Origin: Trichobilharzia regenti
Lineage: Eukaryota; Platyhelminthes; Trematoda; Strigeidida; Schistosomatidae
Assembly (NCBI GenBank): GCA_944472135.2
Contig: OX235264.1
Coordinates: forward strand, 91,646,319-91,710,318
Direction: 5' to 3'
Length of the DNA: 64,000 bases
Below, piece by piece: positions 33,196 to 43,925 of the stretch. The translations under genes and the position numbers were made by a program. The first letter of the stretch is position 1. Every line of letters begins with the position of its first letter. The notes under the pieces were generated by a model. That model searched no databases. It was not told the DNA's origin and saw only the letters and a list, made by a program, of their open reading frames with translations.

Positions 33196-33301
33196 CAAAC
33201 AAAATCCTTACAAAACCAATAACTGAATAAAAATCCCGCGGAAAAACAGCAATTAAAAACACTTTGTTTTAAAGTTCAACTATGCCATTGCAATGACTTA
33301 C

Positions 33302-33439
33302 TTTTCCAAGGCCCCAATTCTTTGTTGGAGTATTTACAGAAATGAAAATGATATCAGCTTCATCTATAGCTTTGTCAATATCTGCAGAGAAGTGTAAATT
33401 TTTTCCACGATGCAACTGGACAATTTCATCAAGACCTGG
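33302..33439 (-). CDS. UGDH: UDP-glucose 6-dehydrogenase, coding exon 2
   Basis: Forty-six codons, about residues 53-98 of the protein, from PGLDEIV to NWGLGK. They include the family motif ISVNTPTK that closes the first part of the NAD-binding domain. The acceptor is a T-rich tract ending TTTAG before 33439 and the donor is GTAAGT beginning at 33301. Both boundaries are phase 0 and join exactly to exons 1 and 3 when compared with the animal enzyme. Head-to-head SINE copies at 32240-33190 lie just downstream in the gene direction. Confidence 0.95.
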
Positions 33440-33779
33440 CTAAACAATAATAGAAATAATAGTATATGAATGACAAATCCGCTAAAATTATCACACATTT
33501 TGAAGCATAAAGATTATTTTTTGAAAAGGCGAAACTCGTTAAAAGGCATTAATACATCCGTCTAGAACAAAAGACAACCTTGAAAAACACGTTGAGTAAA
33601 CTTAATTAATCAGATTCAAACAATTCGGTCTTGTTCGATGAGATTACATCATGGTGTACTCGTAACTATCGTGGAATTGTACAATGACCACTTACTACAG
33701 AGGAGGTTAGGGTCCCATTCGCGGATGACACACCCTTAAACCTTGCCGAGTGTTTAATAACCCCGGCAAAGAAGTGACA

Positions 33780-34795
33780 ATAGAATGTGTCAGGTGATTC
33801 ACAACGAAAAACTCAGCGAAGCGTTTGAAGTGAATACAGGAGTACGAAAAGGCTGTCAGCCTCCTATCACTGACGATATTTATAATTGAGGTGGATTAGA
33901 TTATATGGAACACTATCCGTGGGGAACCAGAAGACATGAATACGTTGAACTGACCGATAAGAAGACCCTAGAAGACATAGGTTTCTTGGATGATTTATCT
34001 CTCGTATCATGCAGGCGAAAACAAAAAAATTGGCAGAGAGAATAGCAAAGACAGGACCCCAGGTGAACATAGAGCAGACGGAGGTGACGAAGATAATTTA
34101 TCAACAACAACAAGCACTAAACAATATTAATGCAATAAATTCCAAAGACGCCACTTTCTTCACCTGACTATGCAGCATCGGAAGTCGGCACGAATGAGAA
34201 CGTCAAAACCAAAATCAGAAAGGCGAATTACATCTTTATCACTTTGAAAAAACAGTTTAGAAATCTGCTCCAATTAGCTCCAATCAAAAACAAAATCCGA
34301 GTTTTCAACACCAAAGTTAATTGAGTCAGTCACTTCTTCTGTATGGATCATGAACATGATTAGCGTGTGACAAAAAGCATTTAGAACAGGCCAGTGAAGA
34401 CTTTTATATCAACAGCTGCCATCTTCTCTGATTCCATATTGAAAATCAGATGACCAGCCAGAAAGAGACAGCAATAAGAAACTCTTGGAACGAACCAATC
34501 AAGAACCGACTTCTCGACAAAACGGAGATGGATTGGACACACTTGCAAATGAGGGAACCGTTGGTTGACATCGTTCACCACACCATGGCTCGAGTGGAAT
34601 CCGAATGAGAAGGGATGAGTTGAGCGTGGTTTTGAAGGTGACATGGACGCAGTCGTGTGAGGAGGAGATGAGAGACTATGGGGAATAGTGGGGCCAGATG
34701 AAGAATACTGCGGAGAACAGGATAAAGTGGAAGTGTGCTGTTAAAATCCTATGCTCCCCTTGGAACCTAAGAGAACAATACTAAATAATAATAAT
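33780..34795 (+). mobile_element. RTE-like LINE, decayed (subfamily A)
   Basis: Motifs in order, in broken frames: the GVRKGCQ region near 33840, KKTLEDIGFLDDLSLVSC (decayed FADD), VGTNENVKTKIRKANYIFI and, further down, a C-terminal part with TCGTGTGAGGAGGAGATGAG. It ends at 'cctatgctccccttggaacc' and an A-rich tail. Confidence 0.7.
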
Positions 34796-35475
34796 AAATT
34801 TGAATGTCAGTATCTGTAAATCAGTCTAAGAGTTATTTAACTACTCAATAGTGTTCAATATACTTATTTTTTTAACAATTACAAGCAATCTAATATTTTT
34901 TGTTTAAATATATCAATAATATGATACGAATAGAGTACAAACAATCAAGTCCAAAGTATAAAATCACCGCTAATGAATGATATGTAATAAAAACAAAACC
35001 TATAAAATAAACACTAATCGATGTTTTATTTTGTTTACTTGCAGGAAGATACTCGGCAGTCAACTATCTGGACCAGGAGAGATACAAGAATTGTAGAAGC
35101 TAAACATTAACGAAGACCAGTAAAACTGTTATACCCTAAGACTGGACTCGCGCACATTTTAAAAGTTGATTTCGTGGAATAAACGTCCCCCTGCACAGCT
35201 TGTGTTCTGTTTTCATTACCTGTGTGTCTGCTGCTTTGCTTGTTACACATATTGAATCTTAGAGAGATATGTACTTCATGGGAGACAGAAATAATGGTAT
35301 TCATCAAACGACATAACTAAAATGCTACTGTCTTTTTGTATTAATAACCTCTCTCTCGAGTTGTTGGTGTTAATGTTCAGGCATAAACTCAATCTACACA
35401 AACTAGTCAGTTCAAAAGATGCTACATGTAGCAAAGAAGTCATTGAAACAGATACTAAGTTAGCCTTCTAACCTC
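34796..35475. other. UGDH-upstream intron sequence, mostly unassigned
   Basis: AT-rich. A segment near 35170-35220 (GGAATAAACG...TTCTGTTTTCATTACC) looks like the end of an LTR; not enough to call. Confidence 0.3.
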
Positions 35476-35479
35476 TAAC

Positions 35480-36200
35480 CTTTCCTGCTCAGTCATCCCA
35501 TATCTTGTCGATTTCGAAAAAAGTGTTCCGTCTAACCTTACTATATTAAGAAGTCAAAACAATCAGGTAGGCATCCCTCAACCTCTAATTTTACAGTTTG
35601 TTAACTCTTGCATCTTACCTATTGTTCTTTACTGCTCCTCTCATTCTTTTCTGGGCTACGCAAAAAGGACTATGTCGTATTTTGAAGGGTATTCAAGGTG
35701 GTTGTCAGTAGGATAAGTAGTGTGCCACTACTAAGTCGGGCAACTACTTACTACTGTAGTCGACAGACACCTGAGCTCATGTGAGAAATGGTCTGAATCC
35801 ACATTGTCGGGCACTCTCAACACCCTCTCTATTCTCAACTATCCGCACCTTCCATCTCACCAGATAGGCCTGCCAGCGTTTTATGTGATAGAGATAGAGT
35901 TAGGCTTGAAACCTACGACTTAACATGTTATTAGGAAAATAATTGGCTCTTTTATCCTCTCCTGTTTGTAATCTATGGTGACAATATTTCAATTCACTTA
36001 TAGTTTTAGCTATTAACGTTATTATCACTATTTTGAGTTTTGACTTTATTGTCACTGCTAATACCAAAAATCTGTTATTGATTAATTCTGGTTACCTGTA
36101 CGCTGTAATATTTTTGTTGGTTTTTGCTGTTGTCAAGTAAATTAGATGCAGTATTGTACCAAATGCTGAGAATTCTACACTGTAACACATAAGTACTGGA
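35480..36200 (+). mobile_element. CR1/Jockey-like LINE 3' fragment
   Basis: Parallels 27980-28960: SHILSISKKVFRLT-like, QFVNSCILPIVLYC and FLGYAKRTMSYFEG-like broken frames, then the 3' UTR with ATGCTGAGAATTCTACACTG. Confidence 0.65.
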
Positions 36201-36204
36201 CTGA

Positions 36205-36365
36205 ACCAGTTGAAACAGGGTACATTGTTGATAGGCTTGGCCGTTCAGTGAATAGGTTAATTCGATTTGGCTAGTAACCATTACAGTGGTTGATGTGAGT
36301 GATGGCATACAACGACTACTCACCTGAGTCGTTCAGTAGTATACAGTTTTATGCGTTTGTATGCT
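36205..36365. repeat. Unclassified dispersed repeat
   Basis: GATGGCATACAACGACTACTCA and GTTCAGTAGTATACAG recur from 12840-12900. Confidence 0.4.
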
Positions 36366-36429
36366 TGCTTTCTTCATTACCATTTATGGTATGACAGAGA
36401 AGTAATTTGGAAACTATTTCAACACTAAG

Positions 36430-37550
36430 GCGTACAGAGCGCAAGTCTTTGTCAACCTCATTCAACAGCTGGCTATATGACAATGCCACGTGTCAGGTGA
36501 TCCACAACGGAAAACTCGGCGAGGCGTTCGAAATGAATACAGGAGTAAGACAAGGGTAGCTGCCTATTATCACCGATGATATTCCTAATTGTGATGGATT
36601 GGACTGTGTGGAAGACTGTTCGTTGGGAGAGAGAGAAGACAGGAATACGCTCGACCAATAGGAAGACTCTAGAAGATCTGGATTTCATATATGATATATG
36701 TCTTATATCACAGAAACTCGAAGGACTTACAGGCAAAAATCGACAAAATGGCAGGAGAATCTGGCTGCGAAGATAGGACTACAAGTGAACATAGAGAAGG
36801 CGGAGATGATGAAGGTAACTAACCAACAGCAACAGCTACAACACTCAGCACTAATCGCCATCAAGAGGAAAGATTTGACAGAGGTTACTTCTTTTACTTA
36901 TTTAGCAAGCATGGCTTCAACCACATACAGTCGGAACGGATGAAGATGTCAACACCAGTCAGAATCGGAAAGGCAATATACGCCTTTATCAACCTGAAAC
37001 CAGTTTGGAAATCTTCTGCACTCAGCCAGCATAAGGAACAAGATTCGCATTTTCAACACCAATGTCAAGTTGGTCCTTCTTTACGGGTCAGAAGCTTTCA
37101 CTGTGTCATATAAATGATTTTCAATAAGTTACAGTATAGCATCAACAGCTGCCTCCTTCTCTGGCTCCCTACTGAAGATCAAATGTCTGGCCAGACAGAA
37201 TCAGCAACAAGAAACTCTTGGAACAAACCAACCAAGAACCGATCACTCAACAAATATATAAGACAAAATGAAGTAAGAGTGGTCGGGCATTCGTTGAGGA
37301 GACCATCGGATGACATCGCGCCCAACGTAGGCCATTGCTCGAGTGTAATCCAAATGGCAAAGCGACGAGTTGGTCGTTAGTGAGAGAAGGACATGGAGGA
37401 GAGTGTGTGAGTTGAAGAAGGAGGTAGAGATGACAGATTATGATCTATCGTGAACCCAGCTGGAGAGGATGGCAAAAAGTAGAAGACAGTGGAGATGTGT
37501 TGTTGCTGAAGCCGTATGGTCCACTCGGAACTCAAGCGAACAATAATGAT
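36430..37550 (+). mobile_element. RTE-like LINE, decayed (subfamily A)
   Basis: Frames give NGKLGEAFEMNTGVRQG-like, KTLEDLDFIYDICLISQKLE (decayed FADD), IGLQVNIEKAEMMKVTNQQQ, a LYGSEAF-like segment and NRSLNKYIRQNE...HSLRRPSDDIA. It ends at 'gtatggtccactcggaactc'. Stops and shifts throughout. Confidence 0.75.
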
Positions 37551-37829
37551 AAATGAGTAATCTCGGTTTCTCAAGGAAATTTTGGTGAAATAATTCAACT
37601 TAAGATGTCGGATGATGATGATAAATCTGTCATTTTTAAGCACATAAATGAAATTATTTCAATAATGGCACATCAGTTTCTGATGTGGTCTATAGAACCA
37701 CCCTTAAATAATGTAACTTAAATAATGAACGTGTTGCTTATATGCAACAAGGTCCTCCTCTTATGCCCATATTTTTAAATAAACTGGGCTTCAAAACGCA
37801 TAAGCATAAAAAAGTACTTATACTTTGGA

Positions 37830-38175
37830 ATGCTTCAAATATGAGTACCTTCTATTGAAAAGGCTAACTTTGTTTGATCATAGATGTCTGAGTTCTATCC
37901 CCTCCGTTAGGAGTAGAGTGCTAGGCAAAGAAGGAAATTCAGACAATGACTCAGTGAAGTTACATCGATTTAGATTGTTACGACATACGTTGTGTTATGC
38001 ATACCTAGCCATCGATCGCCTTCCTCGACCAGCAATGTTAGCAGACGTAAGATTAGGTTGGATAGGAGATAGTGACGGTCAAACCAAAACATGGCGTCAT
38101 CAGTCCACGAAATCTTTCACACTTAGCTTGAGCCAAATATGTGTAGACTGCCTGACTGGTTAGAATCATCAGGAT
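37830..38175 (+). mobile_element. RTE-like LINE fragment (subfamily B)
   Basis: KRLTLFDHRCLSSIPSV, SRVLGKEGN and ...DRLPRPAMLADVRLGWI, then GDSDGQTKTWRHQSTKS. These match the C-terminal part at 38370 in order; there is an internal deletion. Confidence 0.7.
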
Positions 38176-38369
38176 GGTGGCATCCAATGGCTAGAGACAA
38201 TTAGAGATATAGCTCAAAATCATCATCGTTAATGGCTGGTGCATATGTAATCACTCTTTGTGATTTGTTACATCCAATAAAATTCTATTGTTCTTCCCCC
38301 TCACTCATACGTCTGTTTATTTTATCTATTTTGTTGAATGTCTCTTTACTTTCCTCTCCTGTTATACGT

Positions 38370-39085
38370 GCTGCTATCTTTGATCATAGGTGCCTGCGTT
38401 CTATCTACAGTGTGAAGTGGTATAATAAGGTGAGCAATATTGAGTTTAGGTGTCGAGTTCTAGGTAAGTAGTGGAAATCAATCGACGAGGCTGTGAAGCT
38501 ACATCGCCTGAGATGGTTAGGACATGTGTTACGTATGCCTAGTCATCGCCTTCCTCGACGAGCAATGTTAGCGGATATAGGGTCAGGCTGGAAAAGAGCT
38601 AGCGGAGGTCAAACAAAAACATGGGACCAGTCAATGAAATCCAAAACAGCTAGTTTAAGCCAGCCACGTAGGAAGGTGTAGACTTCCTGGTTGGGGTCCT
38701 CGGAACGGTAAAAACCAATGGTTGGAAACAATTGATGATATGGCTCAAAATAGTTCTCAATGGCTGGCGTAGATGCATCCACTCCTTGTGACTTATGATT
38801 TCCAATGAAACTGTTTTGTTCTTCGTTATTACTATTCCTTTGTCTCACACCTCTGTTTACTGTCTCTAATATGCATTTCTTCTATTTTCCTCTCTTGCTT
38901 TGTGTGCTACATGGAGTGTGGCGGCTTGAACTGCCGCACATATGTACAAAGCTCTATGTCGAAAACAGACATATATGCTGCGTGGAGAGAGAGAGTGGTA
39001 ACTCGAAGTATTGCAGCACTTCTGTGCAAAGTTCTATGTTGAAACTAGTCAGTCAGTCAGTCAGGCAGGCAGGCAGGCAGTCAGC
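38370..39085 (+). mobile_element. RTE-like LINE 3' end (subfamily B) with tetranucleotide tail
   Basis: FDHRCLRSIYSVKWYNKVSN then IEFRCRVLGK, stop, KSIDEAVKLHRLRWLGHVLR, MPSHRLPRRAMLADIGSGWK and GGQTKTWDQSMKS. This is the most legible copy of the subfamily's C-terminal coding part. The 3' UTR is duplicated in part and ends in CAGT and CAGG repeats at 39045-39085. Confidence 0.75.
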
Positions 39086-39365
39086 TTTCACTAGCACTCT
39101 ACGCCTAACCTCAATCTTACTTACCATATTGTACCACTTAACATGGGAGACAGAACGAAAACACCTGTAGTCGAAGACAGCAAGCTTTCTATGGTTATAT
39201 CTTACAGCCATAAAGGAGAACAGAGTGAATCGATGTGTAGTACAAACGTCATCTGATCGATAGCCAGCCGGATATCACGTCTAAGTCCGAGGTAAAGTAA
39301 TCTGGCGAATAGCAACCAAACGAGTCTTCTGTACACGTCAAAGTTTACCTTTGAAAAACTCACAC
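39086..39365 (-). mobile_element. RTE-like LINE fragment (subfamily B), opposite orientation
   Basis: Matches 11960-12200 and 26250-26490, both on minus. It directly follows the plus-oriented copy's tail. Confidence 0.6.
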
Positions 39366-39735
39366 GGTGTAACAGAAATGAAAAGTTCTAGCCTTCTACT
39401 CTAGTTGTAATGCAAAACATCATAGGATTTTCAGATAATATTGTTTTTAATTGAGAAGCTATTTTTATTTTTATTCAGTTAAATATGCTGGTAGCGTAAA
39501 TAAACGGCTATAAGTGCTTACGTAAACACTTTTAATTGTTTTTGAAGTCAATAGTACTTTTGTTAACTGCCGTTATCCTCATTATTATTATTATCGTTGT
39601 TATTATTATTATCACTATTAGCATTGCTTTAGCAACAATACCTATAGGTTATTAATAGTTAGTCAGTAAAACAGTACCTAAATTTATATAAACCCTGTTG
39701 ACCATATTTATGAGACCGACTATTTAATGTTTTAG
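39366..39735. other. AT-rich sequence, nothing recognised
   Basis: Includes ATT trinucleotide runs near 39570-39625. Confidence 0.35.
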
Positions 39736-39739
39736 TATT

Positions 39740-40150
39740 ATTATTATTGTTCCCCTGGGTTACGAGTGGAACACATGGCTTCAACGGCACATCTCTACTT
39801 CGACCTATTCTCTGCAATCCTCCTATCTATCTGATCCCACAATTGCCCGTAGATTTTGATCTCCTCCAACTCACATGACCTCCTCTATGCCACCGTCAAA
39901 ACCACGCCCAACTCGTCGCTCCCTTCTTATTCAGGTTCCACTCGAACTATGATCTGCTACACAATTTAATTCGACGGTCTGTTCAGTGGGGCGTATCCGA
40001 TCTATCTCCGTTTCCTTCCACATATTTGTTGATCAATACACTCTTGTTTGGCTGGTTGGTTGGTTCCCAGAGTTCCTTGTGGTTGATTCTTCCTAGCTGA
40101 CCATTTGATCTTCAGTACTGAGTCAGCGAAGGTGGTCAGATATAATTATG
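39740..40150 (-). mobile_element. RTE-like LINE 3' fragment (subfamily A)
   Basis: On minus, the C-terminal region carries AACTCTGGGAACCAACC and a 3' end with TGTTCCACTCGTAACCC. Confidence 0.6.
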
Positions 40151-40344
40151 GAACTTTCTAACCTATGTACAGCTATCTAGTTGGTGACTTTATCGAAGGG
40201 AAAATTTTCTTCTCTGAAACTGTCAATTTAATATATCTCTTGTGATTTAAAATATGCATATTCTGTGGTATAAGTACCTCTGTTTTAAATGATTTCAAAT
40301 GGTTTCAAATATACTGTCAATCTTCCTTTATGCAGTGCTTGCAT

Positions 40345-40555
40345 TCATTTTCTTTGCCTTCCACGAGTTGAACGTAGGGCTTCAGTAGCGATGGTGTTGT
40401 GGTGAGAATGCTATCTTCCCGTTCAATCTCCTTTATGTTCTTGATTCAACACCAGCTTAAGGGGGGGTTACGGATGTACTGGTCAGGGATTGAACCTCGG
40501 ACCACGTGGGGCATGGTTGGAGAGTATTTCACCTCTGAACCACCAATGAACTCTT
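40345..40555 (-). repeat. tRNA-derived SINE, type A
   Basis: On minus: GGTGGTTCAGAGGTGAAATA head, B-box GGTTCAATCC and the family 3' end near 40360. Confidence 0.65.
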
Positions 40556-40662
40556 TCATGTACTGACCAAATCACAGGGATCGAAAGAAATACTAAAATC
40601 CGTTATAGCTTGAACATGGGATCAATAAACATCTCGCCACTACCTATATGATAATCAGGAGC

Positions 40663-40687
40663 TTACACACACACACACACACACACA
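40663..40687. repeat. CA microsatellite
   Basis: About twelve CA units. A GT-rich run at 40727-40750 is complementary to it. Confidence 0.9.
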
Positions 40688-40726
40688 GATATATGCAATT
40701 ACGAGGTATTCTATTTGCACCTAAAG

Positions 40727-40750
40727 TGTGTGTGTATGTATGTGTGTGTG
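40727..40750. repeat. GT microsatellite
   Basis: GTGTGTGTGTATGTATGTGT-type run that can pair with the CA run 40 bases upstream. Confidence 0.85.
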
Positions 40751-41079
40751 AAATTCATTTTAAGTTTGACAATAACGATGGACATTTTATTTCAACAACA
40801 AAAAATAGGATAATAATTGGTTTCAGTTCTTCTGATTAGGTCACAGTTGGGTTTCTCTTAGCATACTCACTACTGACTTACATTGTAACACTAAACGAGT
40901 CTAGATTCTCCTGACCTACTAAACCTAGCAGTTAGTTTGAAATTATTTTCACCGATAAATGTACAGGAAGTAACCAGTGGGTTCCCCCAGGTCAGGTCAG
41001 AGGGCAGTAACACGCTCGTGACATTGTCTGGCTGTTGCGCCAAATATAACTATCATGAATCGGCAGAAGTTGGAATTCA

Positions 41080-41275
41080 TGGGCAACTGGGTCGGATCCC
41101 AGTGGCTCAATGGCCTACGAACTCTTCCTGGGTAACCTGAAGGCCCTGGGTTCAAAGGCCGGTAGTTGTTTATTGGCGAAGACTCCCAAATTGGGACGAA
41201 ACAGCCTCCCATTACTCCCGACTGATGCACACCTTGTGATCAGTGCTGTAACCGATCAAATCCTTGACAAGTATT
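41080..41275 (+). repeat. Sm-alpha-like SINE
   Basis: CCCAGTGGCTCAATGGCCTA head, GGCCCTGGGTTCAAAGGCC, then CCCAAATTGGGACGAAACAG and CCATTACTCCC. It lies about 95 bases beyond the exon 1 donor of UGDH. Confidence 0.65.
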
Positions 41276-41370
41276 TGTATGAAACATGACAAAAACTAAA
41301 GTATAATAAGAACTAAACGACGCAGATATAAAATAAAAACAACAAGATCAGATTAAATTAAACCAAATAC

Positions 41371-41526
41371 CTCATATATTGGAAGTGTATCTGAATTCCA
41401 CATATTAATTTGTTCATGCGATGTATCAACAATGGTAACTTGTAGCTCAGGACAATAATGTGCTATAATCGACAGTGTTGAACCACCAACATAACCTGCC
41501 CCAATACAACAAACTTTTGATAGCAT
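41371..41526 (-). CDS. UGDH: UDP-glucose 6-dehydrogenase, coding exon 1 (start codon)
   Basis: First coding exon of the cytosolic NAD-dependent enzyme that oxidises UDP-glucose to UDP-glucuronate, the precursor for glycosaminoglycans and glucuronidation. The 52 codons begin [15 protein letters not shown], with the Rossmann dinucleotide-binding motif GAGYVGG, and end at LPIYE, matching the animal UGDH N-terminus. The ATG at 41526-41524 is chosen because the reading frame upstream of it does not resemble the family. A pyrimidine-rich stretch ending in CAAG lies 5 bases upstream of this ATG and looks like a splice acceptor. The exon ends in phase 0 at a GT donor (41370-41369). The next exon is 8 kb away. 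Identification is secure; the 5' UTR and promoter are not visible to me. Confidence 0.95.
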
Positions 41527-41550
41527 AATGCTTGAAATAAAAATCACAAA
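41527..41550 (-). promoter_or_regulatory. UGDH: Candidate splice acceptor just upstream of the UGDH start codon
   Basis: On minus, a T-rich run followed by TTTATTTCAAG ends 5 bases before the ATG. It could serve a 5' UTR intron or a spliced-leader addition, which is known in schistosomes. No upstream non-coding exon was identified. Confidence 0.45.
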
Positions 41551-41596
41551 AAAAACAAGACAATAAAATTAACTGACTGTAAGATTATTTGTGTAG

Positions 41597-41835
41597 TGTG
41601 TCAGTAGCACGCGGTAAAGTGTTCACCGACCACTCAGGTGGTCTGGGGTGCGATCCCCGACCACGGACGCATTCCTTCACCTCGGTTGGCCAGTTAAAAG
41701 GCTGGTAAAGAGGGAAGGTTGGGCATGAAGCTAGCAACCCCATCCTGTAAAAATAATTATCACTGTTATAGAAACCTCAAGTCTCTAGCTTGAAGGCGCC
41801 CTATTTTCCTATGGGAACATAAAGGAATAAAAAGA
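41597..41835 (+). repeat. tRNA-derived SINE, type A
   Basis: TGTCAGTAGCACGCGGTAAA head, B-box GGGTGCGATCCCCG, GGTTGGGCATGAAGCTAGC body, 'cctatgggaacataaagg' end and A-rich tail. It lies 70 bases upstream of the UGDH start codon. Confidence 0.75.
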
Positions 41836-41884
41836 GAATATTATTTTTGTAAAAAAAATAATTTTCTGTTACACAGTAAGCATC

Positions 41885-41990
41885 TAACTGAAAAAGGGAA
41901 CTTTCGATAGAGAGAGAAAGACCAGATTTTCAGTATAAAATGATATCATCATTCTATTTCACAGGTCCTCATCAGCTGCAGAATACCTGA
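41885..41990 (-). repeat. Dispersed repeat with a hammerhead-like core, second copy
   Basis: On minus, CAGCTGATGAGGACCTGTG and AAATAGAATGATGATATC match 21634-21690. Confidence 0.45.
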
Positions 41991-42019
41991 AATTAAAATG
42001 GTTATATAAATGATAATAA

Positions 42020-42310
42020 CATAATGCTGCCTCCTTGAAAGTAATCTACAGAGTGAAGTATAACCTGTCAAAATCAATACAATTTAGTTTTCTTTGCATT
42101 GCTGAAGCTTTAGCCATTCAGTTAGAAAAACCGGAGTTATGCATACAAAAGAAAGTTATTCAACCACTTCTGCCAACATGGTAACAATTTCGCTGATTTC
42201 TGCTTTTGTTTGTTTGTTTTTTTCAACTCCTTAGAACTCTTTTATTCCTTTAGTAGTCTGATATAATTCAATATTTTCCTTCATTTCTATTTGTAGCCTG
42301 ATGACAACCC
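42020..42310 (+). pseudogene. Penelope-like element 3' end
   Basis: Reads FLCIAEALAIQLEKPELCIQ then KKVIQPLLPTW and a stop, the conserved end seen at 24030-24118. An AT-rich tail follows. Confidence 0.65.
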
Positions 42311-42659
42311 AAACGTCAGGTTATTCATCTTATCACGTGATTCTAGTACACTTACGGGACTCTTTTCATGCACTGACTACTAATATGACACCTCATCACC
42401 TTTCTTACTACCTTCTTTCATGAGAAAATGCATACAAATATGACTGTAATGCTACATATGAAAATGAATTCTCCGGGAAGAGTCTTTTCACCAATCCATT
42501 ATTACCTTAATTCTGATTTCTCTTATACCCTTTCTCGTATTTACCTAAGCCTCATCTGTAAAACATTCGTACCTCTTCGCCGATCTGCATGGTTTGCTTT
42601 CAAAAATGGATTACACAGAATGAAATGGTGGTCGGTTATATGTCTTCAAGTAATGGTTT

Positions 42660-42805
42660 TGTAAGGATTTTTGTTTGATCGCATGGGTGGGTGCGTACTG
42701 ATGAAAAGCCCCGGACTAGGACGAAACAGCCGTTCAGTACTCTGAGGTTTTCCACTGGTTCTATAACTGACGTCAGCTCATGATGAAATCCTCCATGCAA
42801 GTTAC
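42660..42805 (+). repeat. Sm-alpha-like SINE 3' half
   Basis: GGGTGCGTACTGATGAAAAG, then GACTAGGACGAAACAGCCG and TCAGCTCATGATGAAATCC. The tRNA-like head is missing. Confidence 0.65.
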
Positions 42806-42828
42806 ATATCCCCAATATATTTCTAATA

Positions 42829-42830
<2 letters not shown>

Positions 42831-42880
<50 letters not shown>
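42831..42880. repeat. TA microsatellite
   Basis: About 25 uninterrupted TA units. Confidence 0.95.
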
Positions 42881-42882
<2 letters not shown>

Positions 42883-43054
42883 ATTTATGCAGCATATTCA
42901 GCTGAACAGTTCTGCTGAAATTTGATGAATCCATTAAATCCTGCTTTACATTACCATTTGTTGTTTGTATGTTTTAAAATTCGCATCAAGAAATAAATGT
43001 TTCTAATTAGGAGCATGAATGAATCCATCCCTACTTTACATTTATGCATCAAAA

Positions 43055-43290
43055 TGATAAGTGCATCGGTGGCATAGCTGTTAGGACGCTCCTCGACCAT
43101 GCACATGGTCCGGGGTTCGATCCCCGACCGACGCAACCCTTTCCCTCGCTAAGCCAGAAATAATTCCGGCAGAGGTAAGGTTGGACATGAAGCTATCAAC
43201 CCCATTTTGTATAATAAACACTGCTACAGAAACTTCAAGCCAATATCTTGGAGCCCTGTGTTCCACTGGGGAACGTGAAGGAAAAAAATG
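43055..43290 (+). repeat. tRNA-derived SINE, type A
   Basis: GTGCATCGGTGGCATAGCTG head, B-box GGGGTTCGATCCCC, GGTTGGACATGAAGC body, a TTCCACTGGGGAACGTGAAG end and an A tail. One of the better preserved copies. Confidence 0.75.
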
Positions 43291-43681
43291 GAAATGATAA
43301 AACTGCCACTAATTGAGAAAAGAATGAACAGTCTAGTCACATCACATCAGTTGGTGAAAAAAAGCCATAAATTCTGGTTAATATGGTGTTCCTTTCTGTT
43401 GCACAACAAAATATGAAACACAAAGTTGGCATATTTACTGTTTGTTAAACAGACAACTATTTCTGTGGTATTTTAACCAATAACAATGTTCACAACAACA
43501 TAAAGCTACGACATATGACCTTAGAAAGACATTAATAAATATTTAACAGCTAAAAAATAGCAGATATAGTGTTCATAAAATTCGACAACCATTTGGCGAG
43601 CTATATCTTATTGAAAAACTATTGCTCGGTATAAAATTTATATTACATTATAAAGTATAACATTAATAAGAGCTTGTAATT

Positions 43682-43925
43682 TTTTATTCCTCTGCTTTCT
43701 CAGTGGAACGTAGAGCTTCGAGCTGGAGGCTTGAAGTTTCGGTAGCAGTAGTGTTTACGGGTGTTTATACGGGATTGGGTTGCCAGCCTCATGCCCAACC
43801 TTACCTCTTTACCGGCTTTACTAACGGTTTAGTGAAGTTTAGGAGATCGTCAGCCGGAGATCGAATTCCGGACCACATACATGGTTGGCGAGCATTCTAC
43901 CGCTGTGCCAGCGATGCACAAATCA
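43682..43925 (-). repeat. tRNA-derived SINE, type A
   Basis: On minus: GGCACAGCGGTAGAATGCTC head, B-box GAATTCGATC and the family 3' end at about 43700. Confidence 0.7.

Noticed and set aside
35050..35300. A solo LTR of another family
   Set aside because: A GGAATAAACG motif and a possible R-region-like end are present, but I found no TG...CA bounds, second copy or target duplication.
42301..42330. CTGATGACAACCC as another hammerhead
   Set aside because: No GAAA box and no pairing stems at the right distance.
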